NCBI GenBank assembly: GCA_017654935.2
Contig: CM065698.1
Span: forward strand, 53,036,083 to 53,100,082
Direction of reading: 5' to 3'
Length of the DNA stretch: 64,000 nt
From: Phymorhynchus buccinoides
Taxonomy: Eukaryota; Mollusca; Gastropoda; Neogastropoda; Raphitomidae
The notes under the pieces are model-generated. The model was not told the DNA's origin. It searched no databases and worked only from the letters and a program-made list of their open reading frames with translations. Both the position numbers and the translations under genes were made by a program. Positions 33,930 through 44,984 of this stretch are shown here, one piece after another (position 1 is the first letter of the stretch; each line of letters begins with the position of its first letter).

Positions 33930-35155
33930 TACTAGTGCTAGAGCACATCATTGTCAGCTCTGTGATGGATCACTTAGAGAGAAATAACATCCTCTATGGC
34001 CAGCAGCACGGATTCAGGAAGAACCGGTCCTGTGAGACTCAGCTCCTAGAATTTGTCAGCGAACTGGTGGACAGCATGGAAGAGGGCAAACAAACAAGAC
34101 ATCCTTGTCATGGATTTTGCCAAGGCATTTGACCAGGTGAATCACAGCCTTCTCCTGCACAAACTCCACCACTATGGCATTAAGGGCGAAGTCAACGGCT
34201 GGATCAAGAACTTTCTGACAGATAGACTTCAGGCAGTTGTAATCGAGGGAGCCTGATCGGAATACGCTTGCGTAAAATCCGGCGTCCCCCAAGGATTGGT
34301 GCTTGGACCCTGTCTCTTCCTCGCTTACATAAATGACCTGCCAGAGCAAGTGACCTCACCAACATGACTGTTTGCGGATGACACAGCACTCTACAAAACC
34401 ATCACTTCCGAACAGGACCAAAGACAGCTGCAACAGGACCTCCAACACCTGGCAGACTGGGAAGGAAATTGGGATATATGGAATTCCATCCCAAAAAGTG
34501 TATTGTCCTACCTGTGTCAAGGAGTAGAACACCACTCCGCCATAGCTATAACCTGCATGGCCACACCCTGGACACAATGACTTCAGTGAAGTATCTAGGT
34601 ATCACCATCCAGAAGGACATCAGCTGGGACTTGCATGTTGAGGCCATAACATCAAAGGCAAACAGAATGCTGGGCTTTCTATGACGAAATCTGAAGATCT
34701 GCTCATCAGAACTGAGGGAGAAAGCATACCTGACCCTTGTCAGACCCCTGCTTGAATATGCCAGTTCTGTGTGGGACCCCCACACTCGGAGGAATGTGGA
34801 CAAAATCGAAGCTGTACAGAAGGGCGGCTCGCTTCGTGCTAAACCGCTACCACAACACCTCCAGTGTAACTGACATGCTTTCTCAGTTAGGATGGCCCAC
34901 ACTTGAGCACCGCAGAAAGTCTACCAGGCTTACAATGCTTTATAAGGTCCTGAACGGCATTGTCAAAGTCGACAACACCAGACTGAAGTCAGCTCCAACT
35001 AAGCCTCAGAAGAGGACACAGCCGGCAGCTATCCACCATCCAGTGCCGGACTGAATACAGGAGAAGTTCTTTCTTCCCGCGCACCATCAAACACTGGAAC
35101 TCGTTACCTGAGGACGCTGTGTCTGCTTCTTCAACCGGCACATTCTAGTCCTCCA
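33930..35155 (+). pseudogene. CR1/jockey-like LINE reverse transcriptase, broken
   Basis: Spread over several frames: [66 protein letters not shown] (catalytic FADD), EFHPKKCIVLPVSRS, KYLGITIQKDISWDLH, LTLVRPLLEYASSVWDPH and ARFVLNRYHNTSSVTDMLSQ. Frameshifts near 34110, 34470 and 34825 and stops near 34255, 34365 and 34682 inactivate it. The 3' end adjoins a GAA microsatellite at 35217-35263. No endonuclease is left. Mirror at 58308-59525, sharing most of the same lesions. Confidence 0.85.
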
Positions 35156-35216
35156 TCAAGATGCAAATTCCGCATATAGTATCATAAAATCAAACTGATG
35201 ATTGTGGATACTCAAC

Positions 35217-35263
35217 GGTAGAAGAAGAAGAAGAAGAAGAAGAAGAAGAAGAAGAAGAAGAAA
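35217..35263. repeat. (GAA)n microsatellite
   Basis: About 15 GAA triplets at the 3' end of the CR1-like element. Mirror (CTT)n at about 58201-58241 is one triplet shorter. Confidence 0.9.
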
Positions 35264-35814
35264 GATTGAGAAGGTTGAAGAGACTAAGAAGCCGCGAAGC
35301 AGACGATACAACTTCATTACAAGGGAGATAATTCCAGGAGAGAAATTGCTCAGTAAAACTAAAAGCAGGTGAAACAAACAAGTCATGCAGCCAATCATTT
35401 AACAAATTAAGAAAACACGACCTAGTCTGGTACTGCTAACAGATTTGGCAGCAATGCCACGATCAATAAAATAATTCCACAGTTACGATCGAGTTCGCAA
35501 ACAGGCACACGCCATTGATTTTGCAGTGCTCAACAAGGTCGATGCTCGCAACTTCCAAATTTGTTGCTTGCCCTTGACCCCAAAAAGCCTTTGCGATTGT
35601 CTTGTGCAATAATTCAAAAGAAGATCGCTTTAATAACTAACTGACAATGTCGTTCAGATCTCCATAGGTTAAATTATCGACTTTACCATTTTCTTGGCGC
35701 CTCTGGTCTGGTTCAATACGATCAACAATCGTCTACTGTGAAGCAGAGCACGCATTGGATTTTTGTTATGCCGGTGTTGCATACAATACCTCACCCGTGA
35801 AATAAATACCCTTT
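35264..35814. other. Unassigned intronic or intergenic sequence
   Basis: No gene signal recognised. An open frame on the minus strand (35156-35405) is dominated by leucine or serine runs from the GAA repeat. Confidence 0.4.
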
Positions 35815-36125
35815 CCTCATTCGAATTTTTTTGCTGTTTGGGAAAGATTCGCCCCTAAATACATTCAGAGGCGTCTTGTGGCATGCAGGAAGAACAGAGG
35901 ATTCATCACTAAATATGGAGAAGTCAGTGATATTTTTCTAATACATTATTTTTAATTATCTGTCTGCATGGGTGCTTGTTTATATTGTCCGCCATTTTGG
36001 AAAATACGAAACTAAGTGACATTGTACATCGATTTCTCTGCAAAGATGTAGATTTACACCCTCCCGCTCTATTTGTTTGGTTCTTTCTGTGTAGATTGAG
36101 CATTTAAATCTCAATATTACACCCA
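35815..36125. repeat. Local dispersed repeat with CCGCCATTTTGG motif, copy 1
   Basis: About 310 bp shared, with divergence, with 38812-39125: CTGTTTGGGAAAGATT..., CGTCTTGTGGCAT, GTCAGTGAT, CCGCCATTTTGGAAAAT and TTTACACCCTCCCGCTC. The CCGCCATTTTGG core matches a YY1-type motif. Partial or inverted pieces also occur at about 36598-36690 and 38600-38800. Confidence 0.7.
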
Positions 36126-36389
36126 AAAAATAGTTGACTTATAAGCCCTGAAAACTCACTTCTTCAAATTTCAACTGCATAATACATCTGAAACTTACAA
36201 ATATTGCTAGCCACTCTCTTTGTCCATATTTTTTATGTTCATGTGTCTGTGCGTGCTCTGTGTGTGTGTGCGTGTGTGTGTGTGTGTCTTCACTGGTGCG
36301 TGCATATCAAAAGGTTTCATGTGTAATATATGTTCATGTGAACATATAATTTATTTTGTGTCGTTTCAAACTTTTTTTAGGCCTTTTGT

Positions 36390-36390
<1 letters not shown>

Positions 36391-36458
<68 letters not shown>

Positions 36459-36500
36459 GAGTAGTAGTTGTTGTTGTTGTTGTTGTTGTTGCTGTTGTTA
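36391..36500. repeat. (AGT)n-(TTG)n microsatellite
   Basis: About 22 AGT triplets followed by about 9 TTG triplets. Polyserine/polycysteine frames here are artefacts of composition. Mirror at 56985-57076. Confidence 0.92.
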
Positions 36501-36805
36501 TTGATTGTTATCTGCACTTTCTGATCATGTTACTGGGTTTTATGTTTCATGTTGTTATTATATTTCGCTATGTGTAAAGCGCCCTGTAGCCTACTTTAAT
36601 ATTGAGAAGTCAGTGATAATTTTCTGAAATTTAATATTAATTATGTTTGTCTGACTGGGCGTTTGTTGATATCGTCAACAATCAATAACAACATATTTGC
36701 CGATGAAATAGTAGTAGTACGTGAGGGGAAGACGGGGTAAAAAGCGCATGGGCGGGTAAGAAGCCCACCCCAATTATCTCATGAAATGAATAATAATAAT
36801 AATAA

Positions 36806-36840
<35 letters not shown>

Positions 36841-36956
36841 ATATTTAGGGCGCTTAATCTTAACAAAAGCCCTAAGCGCTTACAATCATGATAAAAACAA
36901 TACTAACAAAATGAAAAGCTGGACAACACACAAAACACTCACACGAACTTAAGGTC

Positions 36957-36959
<3 letters not shown>

Positions 36960-37028
<69 letters not shown>

Positions 37029-37097
37029 ACACAACACACACACACACACACCACACACAAAAACACACACACACGCACGCACACGCACACACACACA
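36960..37097. repeat. (CA)n microsatellite
   Basis: CA repeats with minor interruptions between the LINE 3' tail and its coding region. The mirror GT array is at 56380-56522. Confidence 0.93.
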
Positions 37098-37138
37098 TGA
37101 CTCAACGGATAACCTTTGCAGGAGGAGGAGGAGAAAGA

Positions 37139-38258
37139 TTATGTTTTGAAGAGAGTTGTTTTGAGGGAGGACTTGAAAGAAGAGAGGCTGTTTGAGGTTC
37201 GGAGTGCAGAAGGGAGGCCATTCCAGGAGGAGGGAGCTTGGAAAGAAAAAGAACGTTCGCCAAGAGTTCTGGCACGGAAACGGGGGATCTGCAGAACGTG
37301 AGTGTCAGAGGAGGAGCGAAGCAGTCTAGTGGGAGTATAAATCGATAGAAGATCAGAGAGATATGATGGGGCCAAACCATTCAGCGACTTGTAACATAAT
37401 AGAGAGAGTTTATACTCAATGCGCTTTTCAACAGGGAGCCAGTGGAGAGATTGAAGCAAAGGAGAAACATGAGAGGTCCTCGGGCATTTCAGGACGAGGC
37501 GAGCAGCATTATTTTGGACTTTCTGCAATTTAATCAGGAGATTTTGTGGGCAGCCAGCAAGGAGAGAATTACAGTAATCAAGTCTTGAAAGAACAAAGGC
37601 AGAAATGAGGGTTTTGGTGGCTTCTTCAGACAGAAGATGACGTACAGAACTGATGCGCCGAAGCTCCAAATAGCAAGCACGGCAGACAGAAGAAATTTGA
37701 CTTTGAAAAGAGAGTGTCTGGTCCAGTACAACGCCTAGATTGCGCACGGTAGTAGAGGTCTGAATGAGAGAGTTTCCGAGTTGGACAGAAGTAGGGACAG
37801 AGATTGTAGACATGAGCCTTTTTTGATAGAATGAAAATCAGTTCAGTTTTGTCGTTGTTTAGCTGGAGCTTGTTGTAAGTCATCCATGCCTTGATGTCAG
37901 AAATACATAGCTGTGTACGTTCAATGATGGAGGGGAGTATAGAGATATCACCAGAGGTGTAGATTTGGTTGTCATCAGAGAAGCAGTGATGGTAAATGTC
38001 ATGATGGGCCACAATGTCAGAAATAGGTTGAGTGTATAGAACAAAAAGAATGGGACCCAGAACAGATCCCTGGGGAACTCCATGCTTCAAATCGGCTGAA
38101 CTTGAAGAGAAGCCGTTGACAGAGACAACTTGAGTACGACCGGAGAGGTACGAGTGAAACCATGTCAGTGCATTAGAATAGATGCCAAATGAAGCAAATT
38201 TCAGTCTCATTTTGCCCATGAGACGAGCGTTAATGTCTAGCATTCGTCTCATGGTCAA
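37139..38258 (-). pseudogene. L2-like RT, frameshifted copy
   Basis: Two overlapping minus frames together cover the palm and C-terminus of an L2-type RT: FASFGIYSNALTWFHSYLSG, HGVPQGSVLGPILFVLYTQP, a variant catalytic box FSDDNQIY, KLQLNNDKTELIF, then LSRLDYCNSLLAGCP and LLQSLHWLPVEKRIEYKLS. A single extra T in a T run at about 37818-37823 breaks the frame; the mirror copy has one T fewer and is open throughout. The fingers and endonuclease are absent. Confidence 0.87.
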
Positions 38259-38342
38259 ATTTGACTGAAATGTTATTTATTTCATGAGATAATTGGGGTG
38301 GGCTTTCTTACCCGCCCATGCGCTTTTTACCCCGTCTTCCCC

Positions 38343-38343
<1 letters not shown>

Positions 38344-38389
<46 letters not shown>

Positions 38390-38412
38390 ATAGTAGTAGT
38401 AGTAGTAGTATT
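38344..38412. repeat. (AGT)n microsatellite
   Basis: About 22 AGT triplets with one AAT interruption, directly outside the right end of the inverted-repeat segment. Confidence 0.92.
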
Positions 38413-38811
38413 CACAGCAGTTGTTGCTTATTGTTATGTGTATTTTTACTGGCCAAACGAAGTCTGACCGGTATTGTTTTGTCTGCTCATGTTATTGGAT
38501 TTTTGTTTCATGTTTTTATTCCATTTCAATTATGTGTAAAGCGCCCTGTAGCCTACATAGTAGGATGGGCGCTATATAATTTTTCCTCATTATTATTATT
38601 ATTATAAATCGATGTGCAGACCCATGCACCTGCTTTCCACAATTTCTAAAATGGCGGACGATATCAACAAACGCCCATTCAGACAAAAATAATTAATAAT
38701 AAATTTCAGAAAATTATCACTGACTTCTCAATAGATTTACACCCTCCCGCTCAATTTCTCTGGTTCTTTCCGTGTAGATTGACACTTAAATCTCAGTATC
38801 CTCCATGGAAT
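38413..38811. other. LINE 3' tail and inverted piece of local repeat
   Basis: Includes GCGCCCTGTAGCC, GGGCGCTATATAAT and ATT triplets at about 38588-38604 (LINE-type 3' end), then an inverted partial copy of the CCGCCATTTTGG repeat (AAAATGGCGGACGATATC). Confidence 0.55.
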
Positions 38812-39125
38812 CCGTCCCGTTTCCTCTTTCAAATTGTTTGCTGTTTGGGAAGGATTTGCCCCTAAATACATTCAAAAGCGTCTTGTGGCATACGAAAAGA
38901 GCAAATGATTCATCACTAAATATTGAGAAGCCAGTGATGTTTTCTGGAAATTTATTTATTCAATATTGTTCTCTGCATGGGTGTTTCCTTACATCGTCCG
39001 CCATTTTGGAAAATGCGAAGCTAAGTGGCATGGGTTTGTGCATCAATGTATCGGTAAATATGTAGATTAACACCCTCCCACTCTATTTCTTGGTTCTTTC
39101 TGTGTAGATTGAGCAATTAAATCAC
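38812..39125. repeat. Local dispersed repeat with CCGCCATTTTGG motif, copy 2
   Basis: Diverged direct copy of 35815-36125 with the same order of motifs. Mirror at 54358-54675. Confidence 0.7.
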
Positions 39126-40022
39126 TACATTATATAAAACAGTTTGCTGTTTTCTTGTTTGTGTCTATGTTGATAAGGGCGCATTCGCTGAAGTATCCTG
39201 AGTAGTTTTGTTTTGTCTCTTGTAAATAAAATAACGTCACTAATTTGCACTTGTGTAGTTGTTTGTTTGTTGTATGTTCTAGTGACGTTGCAGTCTGTTT
39301 CAGTTTTTTTTTTTTTTACAGTTATCGTTACGGTTGTGGAGCACACGCACGCATAATACTGTGACCGGGATATATTTCACGACAGGATATATTTCTCGTG
39401 ACACCGGTCACGTGTGCTAGGGTGTCTTTTGGCTGATATCTTCCCCAACAACGGTTTTCGTGGATTTAAGGGGGCAGGCAGGGGGCCGTTTCACAAGGGC
39501 TAACGTTACGTAGCGTGAGCGCAAATTGGCCGAAACCGTACTAAGAATTAACACCTTGTCACGGGCAGCTCCCGTGTCTGAACGCATCCCTATTATTATT
39601 TTTATCTGCTGCATTTACTTTGTCAGGAACTTTACCTTGTGTAGTTTTTTGTTTATTTTCTTTCTTCCGTGGTATGTACTTACTACTTCTGTGTCAATAA
39701 TTCCTTTGATGGTTTTACGACAAATAAAAGAGTTTGAGTTTGACTCATCCCAGTTTTTCCCCTTTTCCAGCTCTACTCGTTCTCCCTACAACCTCGTATT
39801 ACGGGCAGCTCCCATGTCTGCACGCAGCCCAGTTTTCCACCTCATCCAGCTCTACTCCTTCTCCCTACCATCTTTGCACTGTTGTTACGCTCGGTGACAA
39901 AAGCACGTGCGAGGAATAAAGAGGAAGGAGAGGGTGGTTAAGAGAGCGAGCGTGTGTTTATCCGTGTGTATGTGGACGTGTGGACGTGTGTTCGTTTTTC
40001 ATTTTTTCGGTAAAGGTAAAGA
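39126..40022. other. Unassigned sequence with internal short duplications
   Basis: Contains twice the phrase ACGGGCAGCTCCC(G/A)TGTCTG (about 39562 and 39810) and twice an AGCTCTACTC(G/C)TTCTCCC phrase. Open frames are short and proline/serine-rich, and no domain is recognised. It may belong to an unrecognised retroelement terminal region. Confidence 0.4.
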
Positions 40023-40190
40023 TTTCTCGGTTAATTCCCTTTTTCCGTTTTTGCCTTTCTTACCAAACATAAAGCTGTATTTTTATTAACCTTTTCAGCT
40101 AATTATCTTTTTGGAATAATAACCCTACGCCTACCCCTTGGTAAGCTTGGTAAGAAAGGCAAAAACGGAAAAATGGAATTAGCCGAGAAA
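40023..40190. repeat. 168-bp inverted repeat with 43-bp arms
   Basis: Arms at 40023-40065 and 40148-40190 (TTTCTCGGTTAATTCC...GCCTTTCTTACCA) are near-perfect inverses around an 82-bp loop. Conserved in the mirror at 53293-53459. Function unknown. Confidence 0.85.
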
Positions 40191-40274
40191 TGTAGGGGGG
40201 CCATCAGAAGAAATCGGGGGTGACCCTGGAACGAGCCAGGACTCGTGTGGAAGAACCTTTTCTGCTGTTCATTC

Positions 40275-40382
40275 AGCCGTGTCAGTGTGGGAGACATCAG
40301 CCCTGCCGGCTCGGGAATCACCAGCCTACCAGCCGTGTCAGTGTGGGGGACATCAGCCCTGCCGGCTTGGGAATCACCAGCT
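40275..40382. repeat. 56-bp tandem duplication
   Basis: Two units of AGCCGTGTCAGTGTGGG(A/G)GA continuing to GAATCACCAGC, one substitution apart in most positions. Mirror near 53100-53208. Confidence 0.85.
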
Positions 40383-41632
40383 TTGTTGGCGTGGGAACAC
40401 CGGCCAGGACTTGGGCGATCTTCGCCGACGCTCAGGGGCCTTGGGAACGTAGTCTGTACATAATGGCAGCCACCGGGATTTGTGGTGAGTGCTTAGTCTT
40501 CGGAGTTTGGTTTGTCTAAGCGAATTATTCTCGGTTTTCATACAGCCTCGTCAGGTCTAGGTGGAAAGTCATATTTCAAACTTCGCTTCCTCGTCAAAAT
40601 GGTGTTCAATTCATAATGGTTCCTGTAGTTTTCTTTCCTTTTCGTTCTAGAATCTTAGCGGTAAAAGTGTTTTCTTTTGGCTAACGATTTTGGTCCCGTT
40701 TCGCCTAATTTCGTTTCCATGGTCCGTAGTAGTTTTCTCCCATTTCTCATATTCATTCTCGATTCATTTGCAGGTATGCTTAGCTTTGGGTCCTTCTGTG
40801 TCGGTGGCGACCATTGGGGAGCTTCCTTTATTTTGTTTGTCTTAATTTTAATGTTTTATTTAATAACATTAACATTTTATATAACATTTTTTTGTAATTT
40901 TCCTAGCTCCTGAGTCTGATAACGTTTCACGTGGTTGTGTAGTAGTTTGGTTTGGGAATAATTAAATTAAAATAAATTAGTTAGCCAGACTCAGAGAGGG
41001 AACTCACCGTGTGGAAGAAATGTATTCGTTCCTTTTGAGGAACTTTAGATAAGCTCTCATTCATTTTTGTGAGCACACTATTCATTTTAATGAATGTTTT
41101 AATAGTTATGATGTTTATATGGCGTGCCCAAAAGTACGCTCTCTTGCTTATGTACTAATTGTGTGTGTGTTTATGCAGCGCTCTAGTATGTCATTGAAAT
41201 GTAAGGTTGGTGCGCAGCCTTTGGGATTTGGGGACGCAACACTGTCCCCTTTGTGTTCACTGATTTGCTCATTGTTGTGTTGTTTATAACTTTCGCGCAA
41301 ATCATCGTGAACTGCGTTTTGCCACAAATATGAAAGAAAGATTATTTTCTTTTAAGCATTTTTTTTCCCCGTTTGGAGCATATGAGTCAAAATTGTAAAA
41401 GGCCTAAGTTTACGTCCTAACTTTTCGGCAATAACAATTTTCTTGAAATTCAGTTCTTTTTCTCCATTTCAAAATTGTTTTCGATCTCATTAATTATTTA
41501 GTGGCAACTACACGCAATTCACGAGGTGCATAGTTGGATATGATTTTGATCTCCGCCGGGGCTAGTCCCTGGATTTCATATTTTACATAGGAGACGTGGC
41601 TGTGGGTTCAGCTTCAAGCTGAAGGACGTCTG
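40383..41632. other. Unassigned sequence
   Basis: No recognised protein domain. An ATG with a good initiation context at 40463, followed by a GTGAGT donor, looks like a first exon, but the ATG is ATA in the mirror copy. Long T-rich stretches occur around 40850-40900. Confidence 0.4.
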
Positions 41633-41788
41633 AAGGCTTGACCAGCGTCCCAGACCCAAAGCTCCTTGTTGGAGAGGGTAGGCTAAGGCTTGACCAGCGT
41701 CCCGGACCCGAAGCTCCTTGTTGGAGAGGGTGGGCTAAGGCCTGACCAGCGTCCCGGACCCGAAGCTCCTTGTTGGAGAGGGTGGGCT
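41633..41788. repeat. 52-bp tandem repeat, three units
   Basis: Units at 41633, 41685 and 41737 share GACCAGCGTCCC(A/G)GACCC and AGCTCCTTGTTGGAGAGGGT. The mirror in 51690-51850 has the same three units. Confidence 0.88.
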
Positions 41789-42509
41789 GATCGACGACCC
41801 AGCCTACCTCTTTTCCGTCGTCGGACCCTGCACCTCGCCGGTGGGATTGGCCCTTTGGACTCTACTTATCATCATTCTCCCGGTGATTGAAGTTTTTTGT
41901 TAATGAGATCACTTTATTAAAAGCACAAGTAGTTTCTTCATTTCTTATTTATTTAAAAGGAAAAGACAATTGATCCTTACAGAGGACGTAAGGGCTTTAC
42001 GGCTCATGCTAGAAATTAGTTTTCATAGTTAATTTATTTATTTTGATTACCCTTCGTGGGACGTTTATATTTGTGAAGAGAACAAACAGTAAAGCTTGTT
42101 GTTGTCGATTTTATTATTTTGTCTGGTCTGGTGTGGGTGTGCGAGTGTTTGGTTGTGTGACTCAGAACTCAGTCTACCCTTAACTGAACCCTCCCTAATA
42201 CGTACTTCCATGTGTAAAACTGCAGGGGTATCATGACAACCTCTTTTGCCGACGTTTGCCAAAAAACGTTTTGTGGCTACTCCCAAAGTATATCTTGGCG
42301 AACTATCACGTGACTAGCAATGGGGTGAATACATATCTTGTTGTTGAATGGTCCTTTAAAGTTTGGTTAAAATAATAAAATAAAAATTGACCAATCAGAC
42401 AAGAGCTAGTAATATTATTCCGCAAACGTTTTCTAAAATGTTTCCTAGGCCCCGTTTGGCGTAAGCGTTATTCGCTCGGCGACCGTTATTTAGAGAAACT
42501 CGAAACCGG
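41789..42509. other. Unassigned sequence
   Basis: AT-rich with no domain recognised. CCAATCAG and ATCACGTGAC motifs occur but promoter activity cannot be concluded. Confidence 0.35.
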
Positions 42510-43035
42510 ACTGTCTCTTATTCTGTGTTTCTGTCTGCCTTAAGGTTAGTGTTCAATGACAACTGGACTGTCTCTCTTATTCTGTGTTTCTGTCTGCCTT
42601 AAGGTTAGTGTTCAATGACAACTGGACTGTCTCTCTTATTCTGTGTTTCTGTCTGCCTTAAGGTTAGTGTTCAATGACAACTGGACTGTCTCTCTTATTC
42701 TGTGTTTCTGTCTGCCTTAAGGTTAGTGTTCAATGACAACTGGACTGTCTCTCTTATTCTGTGTTTCTGTCTGCCTTAAGGTTAGTGTTCAATGACAACT
42801 GGACTGTCTCTCTTATTCTGTGTTTCTGTCTGCCTTAAGGTTAGTGTTCAATGACAACTGGACTGTCTCTCTTATTCTGTGTTTCTGTCTGCCTTAAGGT
42901 TAGTGTTCAATGACAACTGGACTGTCTCTCTTATTCTGTGTTTCTGTCTGCCTTAAGGTTAGTGTTCAATGACAACTGGACTGTCTCTCTTATTCTGTGT
43001 TTCTGTCTGCCTTAAGGTTAGTGTTCAATGACTAT
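42510..43035. repeat. 59-bp minisatellite
   Basis: About 8.5 almost identical 59-bp units (CTGTCTGCCTTAAGGTTAGT, GTTCAATGACAACTGG). Because the unit is not a multiple of three, no frame is open. Mirror at 50454-50985. It sits at the 5' side of the LINE endonuclease relic. Confidence 0.94.
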
Positions 43036-43059
43036 TGAACCGTTTCCTTATCCTATTCC

Positions 43060-43416
43060 GACATCATATTGCTAGCTGATTTGAATATTGATCTTCTTAA
43101 AACCCATGATAACTTGAAACGTCTCTATGAATCTTATAATATGTCCCAATTACTTAATAACCCCAGCAAAATAACACTACAGATACCACAAGCACTCCAT
43201 TGACCATATATTCGTCACCAATCTGTCCATAGTTTGACTCGTCCTGTTTTCCTGCATTCGGTTATCGATCCACTTCCCATGCTTTAACGTGGTTTAAAAA
43301 AAGGCATCATAATCCCAAATGTTCTCATAGATGTGTAGCATTTCGTACTATAACTCCTTACCCTAGTAATTCTTATAGATGATTTATTTATGGCCGACTT
43401 TTCAAGATTTTTCAGT
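43060..43416 (+). pseudogene. LINE endonuclease fragment cut by the gap
   Basis: Plus-strand LADLNIDLLKTHDNLKRLYE and SYNMSQLLNN match the endonuclease C-terminal part of the minus-strand LINE at 48093-50423. Stops and substitutions are more numerous here. The sequence stops at the 500-N gap. Confidence 0.8.
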
Positions 43417-43916
43417 NNNNNNNNNNNNNNNNNNNNNNNNNNNNNNNNNNNNNNNNNNNNNNNNNNNNNNNNNNNNNNNNNNNNNNNNNNNNNNNNNNNN
43501 NNNNNNNNNNNNNNNNNNNNNNNNNNNNNNNNNNNNNNNNNNNNNNNNNNNNNNNNNNNNNNNNNNNNNNNNNNNNNNNNNNNNNNNNNNNNNNNNNNNN
43601 NNNNNNNNNNNNNNNNNNNNNNNNNNNNNNNNNNNNNNNNNNNNNNNNNNNNNNNNNNNNNNNNNNNNNNNNNNNNNNNNNNNNNNNNNNNNNNNNNNNN
43701 NNNNNNNNNNNNNNNNNNNNNNNNNNNNNNNNNNNNNNNNNNNNNNNNNNNNNNNNNNNNNNNNNNNNNNNNNNNNNNNNNNNNNNNNNNNNNNNNNNNN
43801 NNNNNNNNNNNNNNNNNNNNNNNNNNNNNNNNNNNNNNNNNNNNNNNNNNNNNNNNNNNNNNNNNNNNNNNNNNNNNNNNNNNNNNNNNNNNNNNNNNNN
43901 NNNNNNNNNNNNNNNN
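43417..43916. other. Assembly gap, 500 N
   Basis: Exactly 500 N. The left side is the inverse of about 50080, while the right side is a different LINE. Frames drawn across the gap are invalid. Confidence 0.99.
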
Positions 43917-44984
43917 AACATAGCCACCATTTCGAAAAATTACAATATTAGATTTATCTAAATTCACGATCAGACCCAGCCTTTTTGCTGAGTCATATAA
44001 TGCATTCAATTGATTTTGTAAACCAGCAATGGAATCAGAGATTAGAAGAACATCATCAGCAAACATAAGTATGAGAATTTCCAAGAAGTCAGGAAAAAGT
44101 TGAACCCCATGTTTTCCCCTCCTCACAATGTCTTCAGCCAACTCATTAATAAAGAAAGAAAATAAAACTCTATCTCCCTGCTTTAAACCTATGGGACACA
44201 TGAAACAGTCAGTTAAATCACCTCCAGCTCTTACTCTTGCTTGTACAATATCATATATACTAACAATAGCCCGATACATTTTTCCACGAATACCCCTTTT
44301 CTTTAGAACGTCCCATAATTTTGACCGTACCACTGAGTCGAAAGCTTTTCTAAAATCGATGAAAGCGACATATAATGTTTTATGTAATATTAATTGTTTC
44401 TGAACCATGGCAAATAATGTGAAAACATGATCGACAGTGCTATACTTTTTTCGAAACCCTGCCTGACAATCGTTAATAATATTGTTATTTTCGATCCATT
44501 TGTTCAATCTGGCATTCAAGATGTGGCTATATAACTTACTACAATTATTTAACAAAGATATACCGCGATAATTATCAGGACTATTTCTATCACCCTTTTT
44601 AAACAAAGGTTGAATAATGGCTTCAGACCATTGCAGAGGAAAGGAACCTGAAGAAAACATGACATTAAACAACAAGACTAAGAAAGGAGCAATGACAGAA
44701 ATAGAGTTTTTAAAGACCTCACCAATAATTCCATCAGGGCCCGCGGCCTTCCCATTTTTTAGAGAACGGACAGCAGCATACACTTCAGCTTCAGTTATAT
44801 CGGCTTCATGCATATCTGTGTTACTGTTTATCATTTCATCATCATTTTGCTCAACGGGTTCACCGTTAACACATTCAGAATTTTCATTAAATGAATCAGT
44901 TTGGAATACATGAGAAAAATGTGTGTACCACTCCTCTTTACTAATATTATTTGTAGTGGATTTTTTGTGTGTAACTGATCTCAA
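43917..44984 (-). pseudogene. Non-LTR reverse transcriptase (ORF2, RT part), 3' end in gap
   Basis: Minus frame with the standard RT order: LKNGKAAGPDGIIGEVF, AIIQPLFKKGDRNSPDNYRG, GISLLNNCSKLYSHILNARL, QAGFRKKYSTVDHVF, VAFIDFRKAFDSV, GLKQGDR, INELAEDI, and the catalytic FADDVLLISDS. The block after GLKQGD looks shortened (VLFSFF without the usual LSP). The frame stays open from about 45015 to the gap. It continues the endonuclease frame at 44981-46282 after a one-base shift. This is a different clade from the L2-like elements in the window, possibly I/Ingi- or RTE-related; I cannot settle which. Confidence 0.85.

Larger units (their letters stand above)
36724..38343. mobile_element. 1.62-kb segment bounded by 65-bp inverted repeats around an L2 RT
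   Basis: The left end AGGGGAAGACGGGGTAAAAA and the right end are inverted over about 65 bp, continuing through GCGCATGGGCGGGTAAGAAG and CCCACCCCAATTATCTCATG to the inner side. Inside are a TAA-rich tail, a CA array and an L2-like RT on the minus strand. Both outer flanks are TAG/GTA triplet-rich. This could be a DNA transposon with a captured LINE fragment, or an L2 insertion into a palindromic element. Superfamily not assigned. Confidence 0.65.

Noticed and set aside
40463..40490. ATG GCA GCC ... followed by GTGAGT as a first coding exon
   Set aside because: Good start context and donor, but the ATG is ATA in the mirror copy, the strand is opposite to PCBD copy B, and no following exon was found.
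43284..43416. Continuation of the RT frame left of the gap
   Set aside because: The frame is joined only through N. The bases left of the gap belong to the plus-strand endonuclease relic that mirrors about 50080, not to this RT.
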